This document shows, one piece after another, positions 6,352 through 15,285 of a stretch of DNA of 21,709 nucleotides (the stretch's first letter is position 1; each line of letters begins with the position of its first letter). The stretch comes from a virus. The translations under genes and the position numbers were made by a program. Under the pieces are notes generated by a model. It was not told the origin of the DNA. It searched no databases and worked only from the letters and a program-made list of their open reading frames with translations. The stretch spans positions 1 through 21,709 of IMG/VR virus record IMGVR_UViG_3300046001_001050; one strand, written 5' to 3'.

Positions 6352-8184
6352 ATGCCTTACTACATAGACACAACAGACGATGTACTGTCAATTGCTGGGT
6401 CTACCAGCTTTGAGGGTGGGCAAGCTTCTGGAATTTCCCCAAGCTTAATTGCAAATAATCAAGCCAGCGAAATTTCCAACATGACGATTAGCCCGTCTGG
6501 AATCCTCCAGACTAGGCAAGGCATTGAGCAAGTATCTGCAAACGTATCGAGTGGATCAGGCATTCAAGGCATGCACTACTTTGACACGCCTAACATTGAG
6601 GAAATTGTTGTTGCTTGCAATGGATCAATTTTCAAATCAACAAGCGCAACAAGCTTTGCCACAACCTCTGGAACTGTAACAAGCGGGGCTGTACAGGTTG
6701 ATTTTTCTCAGTTTAATAACAGGCTTTATTATACCGATGGGGCAAGCAATCTGCATTTTACGGACGGAACAACGGCATTTAGGCAAGGCACAAGCGTTCT
6801 TTCGATAACAGTATCAACCCAGGGATTGGGATATACTGGATCAACCGCAGCCGTAACAATAGGCGCACCCAACATAGCCTACGGAACAACAGCCAGCGCA
6901 GTTGCCACAGTTACCAGCGGTACAATATCTGCGGTAACAGTTACCTTTGCTGGATCGGGCTATACAACCGCGCCAACAGTTACCATTGCTGCTCCTCCCT
7001 CTGGTGGTGGGCATTTTACAGCAACAGCGACAGCCAGCGTTTCAGCATTATCGCCATCTGGCCTTCGCCTCATTCGCCAGTTTACCAATCGCTTATTTGC
7101 CGTAGGAACTGGAGCAAACCGCAACACGCTTTACGCATCCGACATCCTTGATGCTGAGGTATGGAAGGCAACCAATACAATCGTTGTCGGTGGCAATGAC
7201 GGCGAAGATATTATTGCCATCCAACCATTCTTTGACTTTGAATTGCTGGTTTTCAAGCCAAACAAGATTTACCTAGTAACTGTTGACCCAACCTCAACAA
7301 CTGCTTCTGGCTGGACTGTAAGGCTGATTAACGACAAGGTTGGATGTCAAGCATCCAGATCCGCAATCTTTACCAACAAGGATGTATTATTCCTGTCTAA
7401 TGACGGAATAAGAAGCGTTGTGAGGTCAGCAGCCGATGACTTTTACACCGTAGGGCCAACTCTTAGCGAGCCAGTTAAGAATGTGATAGCAAGAATCAAT
7501 AGGAGCTATATTGGTTCTTCAAACGGAGCGTTCCATAACAACAGGTATTATCTGGCTCTTCCTCTGGATAACTCAACAACCTGCAATTATGTGCTTGTTT
7601 ACAACACGCTGTTTGGATCATTTGAGGGCTTGTGGTCAATAGCTGCAAACGCAATGACCAAGACCAACTTCTCTGGCGGGTACTCAGTAAACTGCGTAAA
7701 GCTTGCGGTTGGCAGTCCTACAGGACAGGTTGGGCATCTTTACGATTACCTTGATCCAGATTTGCAGGGTGATGGCAATACAGAGTACAAGGACTACGGA
7801 ACTTCCTATGCGTCCTACGTTGTGACCAAGGCTTATGATTTTGACGATAGGATTTCAAAGAAGTATGGCTCGCATTATGAGATGGAGTTTTATTTTTCAA
7901 CAGCCACTAATTGCACGATAGGCATGAAGCGGGAGACAGATTCCCAATATGTCACAATTGGAACAGCCGTAGACACATCGACCCCAGGAGGATTAACCCT
8001 ACCATTCACGCTACCAGCTACGCTTTCGGCTCAAACCTACAACTTTAGGGCTGACAGTCTTAGATCTTATCAGAAGTGGCGCAATATGAAGTTCAAGATG
8101 GAAGCTCCAGGCAAGAAGCTTTCCATTAAGCAAATTATGATTGCGGCCAACCCAGACACCATCGAGGTGCAAAAGAATATATGA
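6352..8184 (+). CDS. Probable tail nozzle protein (tail tubular B-like)
   Basis: A 610-residue beta-rich protein. Early motifs (ISNMTISPSGILQTRQGIEQ, residues about 41-60, and FSQFNNRLYYTDGASNLHFTDG, about 118-139) are typical of phage nozzle or stabilisation proteins with a propeller-like platform. So are IRQFTNRLFAVGTGANRNTLYASD and the ANRNTLY-SD-x-ED-like pattern in the second third. Residues about 148-233 are an inserted domain with two copies of a GxGYTxxPTVTI repeat, seen in other phage tail and surface proteins. The likely role is closing the end of the short tail and guiding DNA release. Only a weak ribosome site precedes ATG 6352. It ends in an ATGA overlap with the next gene. Confidence 0.62.
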   Translation: MPYYIDTTDDVLSIAGSTSFEGGQASGISPSLIANNQASEISNMTISPSGILQTRQGIEQVSANVSSGSGIQGMHYFDTPNIEEIVVACNGSIFKSTSATSFATTSGTVTSGAVQVDFSQFNNRLYYTDGASNLHFTDGTTAFRQGTSVLSITVSTQGLGYTGSTAAVTIGAPNIAYGTTASAVATVTSGTISAVTVTFAGSGYTTAPTVTIAAPPSGGGHFTATATASVSALSPSGLRLIRQFTNRLFAVGTGANRNTLYASDILDAEVWKATNTIVVGGNDGEDIIAIQPFFDFELLVFKPNKIYLVTVDPTSTTASGWTVRLINDKVGCQASRSAIFTNKDVLFLSNDGIRSVVRSAADDFYTVGPTLSEPVKNVIARINRSYIGSSNGAFHNNRYYLALPLDNSTTCNYVLVYNTLFGSFEGLWSIAANAMTKTNFSGGYSVNCVKLAVGSPTGQVGHLYDYLDPDLQGDGNTEYKDYGTSYASYVVTKAYDFDDRISKKYGSHYEMEFYFSTATNCTIGMKRETDSQYVTIGTAVDTSTPGGLTLPFTLPATLSAQTYNFRADSLRSYQKWRNMKFKMEAPGKKLSIKQIMIAANPDTIEVQKNI

Positions 8185-8549
8185 CGGCTATTGAGTACAT
8201 TGAGGAAAGTGGTGTTCCAGAGGCTATGTGGCCTAACCTGGCTGAGTGGTTTGGCTGGTTCGAGAAGCAGGGCATGGTTGGTATTGTGAGGGATGAGGAT
8301 GGCATAGCTGGCGTGGCTTTGGCTAGGTGCATAAAGGATGGGCAAAAGGCTGACCATTATGTGCATAGCGAAGACGGTGAGAATGTGTTTGTTGATTTGA
8401 CTATCTCCTCAAAAGGTGCTAAATCCTTACGATGCTTGCTGTTGCTCCTATGGGAGCGTTTTGGTCCTCGCAAGCGGATCACATTTAATCGTTCTGGCAA
8501 ACCAAGGAGTTACGAATATATGAAATTTATGCGAAAGGCTTTACTCTAA
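8181..8549 (+). CDS. GNAT-like small protein (T7 gp13-like position)
   Basis: A 122-residue protein in an ATGA overlap with the nozzle gene. The pattern is an N-terminal helix pair (PEAMWPNLAEWFGWFEKQG), a strand pair (MVGIVRDEDGIAGVALARCI), a strand with VFVDLTISSKGAKSLRCLLLLLWERFG, then RKRITFNRSGKPRSYEYMKF. This follows the order of an acetyltransferase (GNAT) fold. Small GNAT-like proteins sit between the tail tube genes and the internal virion genes in T7-like phages. The usual acetyl-CoA loop (Q/RxxGxG/A) is replaced by SSKGAKS, so catalysis is uncertain. Fold and role are inferred. Confidence 0.5.
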   Translation: MTAIEYIEESGVPEAMWPNLAEWFGWFEKQGMVGIVRDEDGIAGVALARCIKDGQKADHYVHSEDGENVFVDLTISSKGAKSLRCLLLLLWERFGPRKRITFNRSGKPRSYEYMKFMRKALL

Positions 8550-9010
8550 TGGGTGGCGGTCCTTCTATTCCTGCACCGCCGCCTCCGCCCGATCCGCTGA
8601 AAGCGGCAACGGCAAACGATATTTTCTATCGCTCATCTCTGGAAACATACATCCAGAAACAACCTGAAATTGCTGATTTGGAGCAAAGGTTGCGGGAGAA
8701 GTATTCTCCTCGCCAGCGTGAACTAGAACGCCAGATGTCGGCATTGGATTTGCAGAGATCAGCTCAGGCTGGATTACAGGTTGAGCGCGAGCTTGGCCCA
8801 CAGCGTTCTCTGGAAGCTATGCGCCGTCAATTTGAAATGTCTCCAGAAGCATATGCAACTCAGCGTGGATTGGGTCAGCAAGCCGCAATTCAGTTCGCTC
8901 GCCTTTATGGTCAATCTCCTATGGGTGCTGTACCGCAGAATGTTCAGCAATCGCAGGGAATAGGTAATGTTGATTACTTGAGCAATCTTCCAAGAGTAGG
9001 GGTTAGTTAA
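8549..9010 (+). CDS. Probable internal virion protein, small
   Basis: A 153-residue protein starting one base inside the previous stop (TAATG). It opens with MGGGPSIPAPPPPPDPLKAA, a Gly-Pro-rich head often seen on small phage ejection proteins. A long charged coiled-coil stretch follows (EIADLEQRLREKYSPRQREL and onward, about residues 40-105), then a Gln-rich tail. The order small internal protein, then two large helical proteins, then a lysozyme is the podovirus internal-core layout. Function is inferred from order and composition. Confidence 0.55.
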   Translation: MGGGPSIPAPPPPPDPLKAATANDIFYRSSLETYIQKQPEIADLEQRLREKYSPRQRELERQMSALDLQRSAQAGLQVERELGPQRSLEAMRRQFEMSPEAYATQRGLGQQAAIQFARLYGQSPMGAVPQNVQQSQGIGNVDYLSNLPRVGVS

Positions 9011-9011
9011 T

Positions 9012-11264
9012 ATGGCAACAGCAGCACAGCAAGCGGCAGCAGATAAGGCAAGACTTGCAGCCATTGCGGCAATCAAAAAAGATTTGCCACAATTAGCAAA
9101 TCCAGAAGCTTATGTCACGACAGCAAATAAAGCAGATTTAGCTGGAGCTAGGAAGGAATACCTACAAACAAATCTAGGACTAAACCCAACTTTATTTAAG
9201 TCTGGTACTTCATACAACATACCATTAGCTAATAAGGCGTACGCAGTAAAGTCACTTGGCCTAGATTATACCAAGTTTGCAAAGAACGGTTACGACATAA
9301 AGCAGGCCAACGAAGCCGCAAGGTTCAAGGAACTTGGGGTAAAGGATGTTGAGTCGCTTATTGACTCCAAGGGTAAATTCAACGTAGCTGGCGGAGAAGA
9401 GAAGTTAATTAAGGATGTCTACAAACTAGACCCAGCCAATTTTGCTTTTTCTGGAACAGTAGTTGTGGGGCAAAGGCCAAATCCTGTTACTGGCAGGCAA
9501 GAAAACATAACCCAACAAGTATTGAAATATGACATCGCAAAGGCGGGTCAAAGGTTTGAAGAAGCTCGCCCAAAAATAGAGACAGTCTCGCAATATCCAG
9601 CGAACTTCACACAAGCTGTTAATAATTACTCGAAAGCTTTTGAGGCTGCAATATCGGTTGGGCTTGAGAACATAAACGATGCGGATAAGGCAACCCTTCA
9701 AAAACTAGGCAGAACAGTAAGGGACTTTGCTGGTAAAAACATCAGCGAAAATCAGCGCAGCATTATTGATAGAATCAATGACGTAGATACGACAATCAAT
9801 AATTATGATGCTCAAAGAAGAATTACGGCAGAGCAAGCCAGAAACATCCCTGGAACGCCAGAATACAATGCTCTTACTGTCCCAGAAAAGGCAGCAGCAA
9901 ATGCAGCGTGGAGGCTAAACAAGGACAAGAATGCCGCATATTCAAAACTCCGTATTGATAGAGAGTCAATCACCCGCCTTGCCACTGATGCAAAAAACCT
10001 AGCTCCTCGCTTTCAAGAATCATTTACTAGATATGGCCTATCTGATGTTGTTCAAGGCATTGGAGGAAGGGCCGCCGATCTTGCCAAGGTTGATACTGGG
10101 CTTGCAAATCTTCGCGCCAATAAAGTCTTTGGAACTGATGCGTTGTCTGGGAAGTTAAACTCTCAAGTTACAGACGATCAGATTCTTAATGACATCAACA
10201 CGGCCAGAAAGAATGAGTATAAAAGCCTGTATGATATTGGCACAGCCGCAACAACCGATCTGCAAAGCCAGATTGCTCAAGCCAACCAGTTCTTGTCCGA
10301 TCTTCCAGCAAACGACCCTAGGCGTGCCGAAGCACAGAAATCAATTGATAGCCTAAATTCAGAATTGGCAGAGGCGCAAAAGGATACTCTTGAGGCTAAG
10401 AATCTTTTTGAGAATTATCAGCCCGTATCTGGCGAGCAAGCTACTGGTGCAATATCGCAATTCAGAGAATCCTTACGCCTTCCAGAAGAACGGACACTAA
10501 GGCAGATTGACGAGATTGACCCCACTGTTGGCGCGACTGTTCGCGGTCTTGCCAAGCAGTACCAGACGATGGCAGAGACTCCTCTTGAGGCAACGACCAG
10601 CCCAGAGACAGAAGCCTTTAGGCGTGATGTTGAACAACGGATTGCTGGTCAAGTTGCGCTAGGCTCACAGCTTGGTGCGGAAGAGCAGAGGCAGTACCAG
10701 CAGGCTGCAAGGGCAGCGCAGACTGCCAGAGGCAATATCTTTGGTGTAGCACCAGCCGTAGAGGAAGCAGTCACAACGGGATTGGCTGGGGAGCAAAGAC
10801 TTCAGGCTCGCCTTGGTGCAGCCCAAGGATTCTTGGCTTCTGGTCAAAGTATGTCAGACGCAATGGCGCGTGACGTTGGTCTGCGTAACGCCCTTACTCA
10901 ATCCCGCCTTGGCGCGGCTCAAGGCTTTATTGCAAGCGGTCCTACGCTGTACAACTTGGCTTCACAGCGTCTTGGACAACAGCAGAATATTCTTAACAAT
11001 TACCTAGCAGCCTCCGCACCTCAAGCCACTGGTGGCTTCCAAGCCACACCTTCAGCCGCCAATCCGTACGCCTATGTCAATCCTAACGCTGGATTCATTG
11101 GCGCGCAGAATGCGGCCAGCATTTACAATACGTTGGCGGATTTACAAGCCAGTCAGTATGGTTCGCAGGTTGGGGCATTGTCTAGGCAGGAAACTGGATC
11201 GCAAGCATTTGGGAATATTGCCTCTGGTCTTGGTAGTCTATTTAGTTTCAGCAAGGGATTTTAA
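9012..11264 (+). CDS. Large helical internal virion / ejection protein candidate
   Basis: A 750-residue Ala/Gln/Lys-rich protein, mostly helix. Residues about 50-150 hold degenerate 27-residue repeats (unit pattern LGLxxxxFxxxGYDIxxAN). A central coiled-coil region (about 200-470) contains the STLQ/SDLP-type heptads around AQKSIDSLNSELAEAQKDTL. The C-terminal part has two copies of RLGAAQGF(L/I)ASG at residues 600 and 632 and a Gly/Ser/Ala-rich end, GNIASGLGSLFSFSKGF, that could insert in membranes. It lies between a small internal protein and a 1114-residue protein, the place of DNA-ejection proteins. No enzyme motif seen. The assignment is from order and composition. Confidence 0.55.
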   Translation: MATAAQQAAADKARLAAIAAIKKDLPQLANPEAYVTTANKADLAGARKEYLQTNLGLNPTLFKSGTSYNIPLANKAYAVKSLGLDYTKFAKNGYDIKQANEAARFKELGVKDVESLIDSKGKFNVAGGEEKLIKDVYKLDPANFAFSGTVVVGQRPNPVTGRQENITQQVLKYDIAKAGQRFEEARPKIETVSQYPANFTQAVNNYSKAFEAAISVGLENINDADKATLQKLGRTVRDFAGKNISENQRSIIDRINDVDTTINNYDAQRRITAEQARNIPGTPEYNALTVPEKAAANAAWRLNKDKNAAYSKLRIDRESITRLATDAKNLAPRFQESFTRYGLSDVVQGIGGRAADLAKVDTGLANLRANKVFGTDALSGKLNSQVTDDQILNDINTARKNEYKSLYDIGTAATTDLQSQIAQANQFLSDLPANDPRRAEAQKSIDSLNSELAEAQKDTLEAKNLFENYQPVSGEQATGAISQFRESLRLPEERTLRQIDEIDPTVGATVRGLAKQYQTMAETPLEATTSPETEAFRRDVEQRIAGQVALGSQLGAEEQRQYQQAARAAQTARGNIFGVAPAVEEAVTTGLAGEQRLQARLGAAQGFLASGQSMSDAMARDVGLRNALTQSRLGAAQGFIASGPTLYNLASQRLGQQQNILNNYLAASAPQATGGFQATPSAANPYAYVNPNAGFIGAQNAASIYNTLADLQASQYGSQVGALSRQETGSQAFGNIASGLGSLFSFSKGF
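9159..9401 (+). repeat. Degenerate 27-residue repeats in the 750-residue protein
   Basis: About three tandem units, starting near residues 50, 78 and 104, share the pattern of a helix ending in LGL or LGV, then a variable FxxxG turn, then a Tyr/Phe-x-Ile/Val-x-x-Ala-Asn segment. A fourth degraded unit may follow at residues 131-150. Seen only at protein level. Confidence 0.5.
10809..10940 (+). repeat. Paired RLGAAQGF(L/I)ASG segments
   Basis: Two 12-residue segments start at codons 600 (base 10809) and 632 (base 10905). They differ by one residue (Leu/Ile) and at many synonymous bases, so the protein motif is kept while the DNA has drifted. They lie in the C-terminal, Gly/Ala-rich part of the internal protein. 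Confidence 0.7.
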
Positions 11265-11287
11265 CAAACTATAATTGGAGCAATAAT

Positions 11288-11935
11288 ATGGCAATGTTTA
11301 ATTTTAATCTTGATGGGCAAAAAGAAGTCGCAAAACCAATGCGGTCTTATATTGATATTGACGCAGACGGAAGACCAAAGGCGCGGGTTTATGCTGATGA
11401 ATATGATACGGTAAAATCCAACCCAGACTTTGAGCCTTTTCTTAATGGTGCTGGAAGAAATATGCAAACAGCGCAAGATACTTTTGCAGATGAAATGAAC
11501 GAAGCAAGAATTGAGGCTGTCGAGAAAAGAATTAAAGCAAAAAGGCAGGAAACAATTAAAGCCGAAACAGAAGCGAGAGAAGCGCAAGCAGAGGGAAATG
11601 TGTATACTGGCCCAGACTTTTTGGGTAGTATTGGTGGGTTGCGTAAAACTTTTACAGAGAAGGCAACATCTCGCCAAGAAGAGCTAAAGAAATTACTTGA
11701 AGAGCGTGCTGGCTATATGGGTACTCCAGAAATTTCTGCTCCTATGGATGCCGTAGGATCTGAGCCGATGCAAGAGCAAGCTCCCGCAACTCAGAATGAA
11801 TATATAAACTTGAGATCTCCGAATGGAAGTGTTCAGAGAATAAAGAAAAGCGCATGGAGTGGTCAGTCAAAAACTAAGCCTGGAAAGAAAGTTTCTGAAG
11901 TATATTTAGATTCGGGATATTCAATCGTCCCTTAA
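11288..11935 (+). CDS. Hypothetical internal virion protein with coiled coil
   Basis: A 215-residue protein with GGAG at 11277-11280 before ATG 11288. The N-terminus (FNFNLDGQKEVAKPMRSYID) is followed by a strongly charged coiled coil (about residues 60-145: MNEARIEAVEKRIKAKRQET and onward, then RQEELKKLLEERAGYMGTPE). The C-terminal end has a basic SH3-like beta segment (YINLRSPNGSVQRIKKS, KKVSEVYLDSGYSIV). It lies between the two large ejection-protein candidates, which suggests it is packed in or assembles with them. No family recognised. Confidence 0.55.
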   Translation: MAMFNFNLDGQKEVAKPMRSYIDIDADGRPKARVYADEYDTVKSNPDFEPFLNGAGRNMQTAQDTFADEMNEARIEAVEKRIKAKRQETIKAETEAREAQAEGNVYTGPDFLGSIGGLRKTFTEKATSRQEELKKLLEERAGYMGTPEISAPMDAVGSEPMQEQAPATQNEYINLRSPNGSVQRIKKSAWSGQSKTKPGKKVSEVYLDSGYSIVP

Positions 11936-11939
11936 CGCA

Positions 11940-14900
11940 ATGGCTCAGGTTGCAGATCCCGAGGGGTTGCTTGAGCCTATTGAGCAGCAAGCGCAAGAAC
12001 AGCAAGATCCAGAGGGTCTTCTTGAATCACCAACTCAAGCACCACAACAAGCGGCACAAGATCCAGAGGGATTGCTTGAGTCAGTAGAAGAAAAGCCATC
12101 AAGACTAGGTGCTGTTGGCAGAGCAGTTGCTGAAGAGTTTTTACCAGCTACTGCTGCTGGTCTTGCAGTAAAGGGAATAAGCTCATTACCGATACCAACA
12201 GTTCCAAAGTTCTTGCTTGGAGCAACTGGCGCAATTGTATCGGCTGGCGCGGCTGGCAGACTACAAGAAGAGGCCGCAAGGAAGATTGCTGGAGACAAGG
12301 CCGTAGAAGAGTTTAAGGCGCAAAGACAGCGTGATATAGCGGAATATCCAGTATCTACTTTTGTTGCATCAGCCCTAACTCCAACTGCTGGTGCAATTAT
12401 TGGCGTGGGTAGAAAAGGATTGACGGCAGCAGGGCAAGCTGTTCGTGGGGCTTTCACAAAGTCTGAGACTGTCGCGCCGAAGGTTGAGGAAGCTGTTGCG
12501 CCCAAAGTTGCTGGAGAGATTGCCGAACAATTGCCAGTACAGCAAGAGCTACCATTGGGAGGAGTTGCCAAAACAAGCGAAGATATTGCCAAGGAAAGAG
12601 CGCAATTGATAGCAAATGTGGAGGCACAAGCCGAACCAGGGCAGAAGATAAGCAAGTTTGCGGAAAGATTGATAGCCTCCGAGCGCACGCCAGATGACAT
12701 TGCCAAGGCGATTGCTGACAATAGGTCATTGTATAATACTTTTTCACCCAAAGGCATTGCGGAAAATTTGCAAAAACTTTCACCGCAACAAAGGAATGTA
12801 TTCGCCCAATCAGATGACTTGGTTGGCAAGGTTGCAAAACAAGTCAATATGAATGAATCGTTTGATCTTAACGATATACCAGCAGCTAAAGCTCAGTTTC
12901 TTGAGGTTAGAAAAGGATACACAAATGCTGGTCAATTGCTGAATGTAGCCAAGCTTGCTGTCACAAATCCGTTTCAATACGCATTTACTTTAGAGAGAAC
13001 TCTTGAAAGTGCCGCAAGGCAATATGCAACAAAAGGGGAAAAGGCAATGCAGGCTGCGGAGGCGGCAAAGCAACTTACTCCAGAGCTAGAGAAGCAAGCC
13101 ATAACTTTATTCAAGAATAAGCAAGTTGCAGAAAAAGCAATGCGCGAAGCCTATGATAAGGCAAGAACTGATTTCTCCAAGAAAGCAGACCAACTGGCAG
13201 AGCAACGCCAATCCGAAGCACTGCTGGCAAGCGGTAAGCTGGCTGAATTTGAATCTGAATTGTTGGCAAAACAATTGGGAATGCAAATACCAGATTATAT
13301 CAGAGGCAATCTTTTAACTACTCTATCCCAAGGCGCAAACATATTGGGAAATACGGTCAATATGCCGACACGCGCTGCGACTAGGCAGGTTGCGTCGTTG
13401 TTGGATCAAATTGAAAGGAATATAATAAGGCCAGTTGCCACAAGAATACCTGGGGTAAAAGGCGTTGCTGAAAAGTATCTGGCAAAAGAGAGGCAGTTTA
13501 TGTCTCCGCTTGGGCGAGGCTCGCTAGAAAGATTTATTGAAGTCGGGAAGGGCGGAGGCAGAGGGCTAAAGGAAGGAGTGGCTGGCCTTAAAACAGGCAT
13601 ATCTCCAGAGGGTCTTTTGTCTGGCGAAAACATACGAGGCTTTAGACCATTGAACGCTTGGAAACAATTGTTTACTGGAAAGGGATTAGCCCAGCCTATT
13701 GCAGAAGGCATAGAAGGAACTGCCGCAAAGGCGATGGATCGGGCAAGGCTTCTTGCAGAAGGCACGCTTGGAATCCCGCCAGAAGTTATGTTTAGGCTTT
13801 TGCAACTTGGAGATACTCCAGCAAGAAGAATGGCTCAAGCAAGATTGCTTACTGAAGCAAGGCAATTAGAGGGTCTAAAGGGCGAAGCACTTAGGCGCGC
13901 AGTAAAATATCCGACACAACTAGAAGTAGATAAGGTAGCATCTGAAGTTGCTGAAGCAGTTTACCAGCAGGACACAAAGCTATCTAGGGGCATACAATAC
14001 CTAGCAGAGCTTGCCCCAAAATATCTTGAGAAAATACCAGGAGTGGGACGGCCACTAGCTGGCGTGGCAAGAACAGCAACAACGGCAGTTCTGCCATTCC
14101 AAAAAACGCCAACAAATGTAATTGACGAAATTCTGCAATACTCAATTCCAGAATATTCTTTTATCCGTGGTCTTGCTGAACAAGGACAAGGCAACTTTAG
14201 GCAGGCAAAACTACAGTTTGCAAAATCTATCGTTGGGTACGCAATTGGAAATATCGCAGATGTCTTGTCTAAAGCTGGCGTTATAACAGACGAAATGCCA
14301 AAGTCAGACAAGGCGAGGGACGTGCAATTCCAAGCCGCGCCATCCAAAATGATAAACATTGATGGCGTGAAAAGGTTTTTGCAAACTGGATCTAGGCAAG
14401 AGATGGAGTCTGGGGATTCATTAAGATCGCTTGAAAGACTTGGCGTTGTTGGTGCGATTATGTCAACTCGCAACGCAGCCAATCAAGCTACTGAAGGCGG
14501 GACAGGATCATTGGGCGAAGCATGGGGCGCAACACTTCCAGAAACTCTTAAATTTGGATTCAATCAAAGCTTCCTGAGAAACATGAATAGCTTGCTTGGA
14601 ACAATTTCTAGGGGCGAAGCAAAAGATATGGACGCTTGGCTTGCAAATTACTATGGGGCGTTGTCGGCTGCGGTATTGCCAAATCAGTTAACATCAGTTT
14701 CTAGGTATATGAGCGAAAATATGCCAGACAAGATTCAAGTTAAGGACATAGAAGGTGGCGATTTTGGAACAAAGTCTTACAACATATTCAAGGAAGTGGT
14801 TAAGAGAAAGTTGCCTGGTGGTGCTGAAGGTTTGCCTTCAAGAATAAACGTATGGGGCGAGACAATACCTCAAACGCCAGAAGGTGTCGATCCATTTATC

Positions 14901-15284
14901 TATAATTTCATAGATCCAACAAGACCAAGGCGGGTCACTTACGATGACGTGGCTCTCGCTGCTTATGATTTGTATAAGAAGACTGGAAAAACCGAAGGTA
15001 TCCCGCAAGTTCCAGACCGAGATTTGCAGGTCTTAAAAAGAAGGACTGGTCAGAAGGCAAGATTTAGACTTGACCCAACGCTTTATGAGGAATACGCAAG
15101 CGCAGTTGGCAAGGCAAACAGGCAAGTTGCGGAACAACTTTTAGGTGATAAAAGATTTAGAAGGCTTGATCCAGAAGAACAAGTCAAAACACTGTCTAAT
15201 GCTTACAACAAAGCAAGTAAGACCGCTAGAGAGAACTTCATCAGAAAGAACCAAAGAAGTATAGAGTTTGGACAGGAGTTATAA
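11940..15284 (+). CDS. Giant internal virion / DNA-ejection protein candidate
   Basis: A 1114-residue protein, the largest in the window. The N-terminus has three DPEGLLE motifs (residues 6, 23 and 41) separated by Gln-rich linkers. Two hydrophobic Ala/Gly stretches follow (about residues 62-103 and 137-170), with patterns such as FLLGATGAIVSAGAAGRL, that could form membrane helices after release. The middle is long helices. The last 200 residues contain VVKRKLPGGAEGLPSRINVW, then VDPFIYNFIDPTRPRRVTYD and VALAAYDLYKKTGKTEGIPQ, a C-terminal pattern found in large phage internal proteins. There is no lysozyme domain, but a GH108-like gene follows directly. The likely role is forming a channel across the envelope for DNA entry; this is inference. 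Confidence 0.6.
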   Translation: MAQVADPEGLLEPIEQQAQEQQDPEGLLESPTQAPQQAAQDPEGLLESVEEKPSRLGAVGRAVAEEFLPATAAGLAVKGISSLPIPTVPKFLLGATGAIVSAGAAGRLQEEAARKIAGDKAVEEFKAQRQRDIAEYPVSTFVASALTPTAGAIIGVGRKGLTAAGQAVRGAFTKSETVAPKVEEAVAPKVAGEIAEQLPVQQELPLGGVAKTSEDIAKERAQLIANVEAQAEPGQKISKFAERLIASERTPDDIAKAIADNRSLYNTFSPKGIAENLQKLSPQQRNVFAQSDDLVGKVAKQVNMNESFDLNDIPAAKAQFLEVRKGYTNAGQLLNVAKLAVTNPFQYAFTLERTLESAARQYATKGEKAMQAAEAAKQLTPELEKQAITLFKNKQVAEKAMREAYDKARTDFSKKADQLAEQRQSEALLASGKLAEFESELLAKQLGMQIPDYIRGNLLTTLSQGANILGNTVNMPTRAATRQVASLLDQIERNIIRPVATRIPGVKGVAEKYLAKERQFMSPLGRGSLERFIEVGKGGGRGLKEGVAGLKTGISPEGLLSGENIRGFRPLNAWKQLFTGKGLAQPIAEGIEGTAAKAMDRARLLAEGTLGIPPEVMFRLLQLGDTPARRMAQARLLTEARQLEGLKGEALRRAVKYPTQLEVDKVASEVAEAVYQQDTKLSRGIQYLAELAPKYLEKIPGVGRPLAGVARTATTAVLPFQKTPTNVIDEILQYSIPEYSFIRGLAEQGQGNFRQAKLQFAKSIVGYAIGNIADVLSKAGVITDEMPKSDKARDVQFQAAPSKMINIDGVKRFLQTGSRQEMESGDSLRSLERLGVVGAIMSTRNAANQATEGGTGSLGEAWGATLPETLKFGFNQSFLRNMNSLLGTISRGEAKDMDAWLANYYGALSAAVLPNQLTSVSRYMSENMPDKIQVKDIEGGDFGTKSYNIFKEVVKRKLPGGAEGLPSRINVWGETIPQTPEGVDPFIYNFIDPTRPRRVTYDDVALAAYDLYKKTGKTEGIPQVPDRDLQVLKRRTGQKARFRLDPTLYEEYASAVGKANRQVAEQLLGDKRFRRLDPEEQVKTLSNAYNKASKTARENFIRKNQRSIEFGQEL
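11955..12080 (+). repeat. Three DPEGLLE motifs at the N-terminus of the ejection protein
   Basis: DPEGLLE occurs at residues 6, 23 and 41, with spacings of 17 and 18 residues and Gln/Ala/Pro-rich linkers between. The codons differ between copies (GAGGGG, GAGGGT and GAGGGA in the middle), so the motif is kept by selection rather than by recent copying. It could be a docking peptide for another virion protein. Confidence 0.75.
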
Positions 15285-15285
15285 T

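Noticed and set aside
11270-11275. TATAAT before the 215-residue gene
   Set aside because: No -35 box at proper distance; AT-rich end of the previous gene explains it.
12035-12847. Long reverse-strand frame of 270 codons
   Set aside because: It lies fully antisense to the 1114-residue gene, is Ala/Ser/Cys-rich without domains, and has no ribosome site; it is a shadow of biased codon use.
13961-14482. Reverse-strand 173-codon frame
   Set aside because: Inside the ejection-protein gene on the other strand with no supporting signal.
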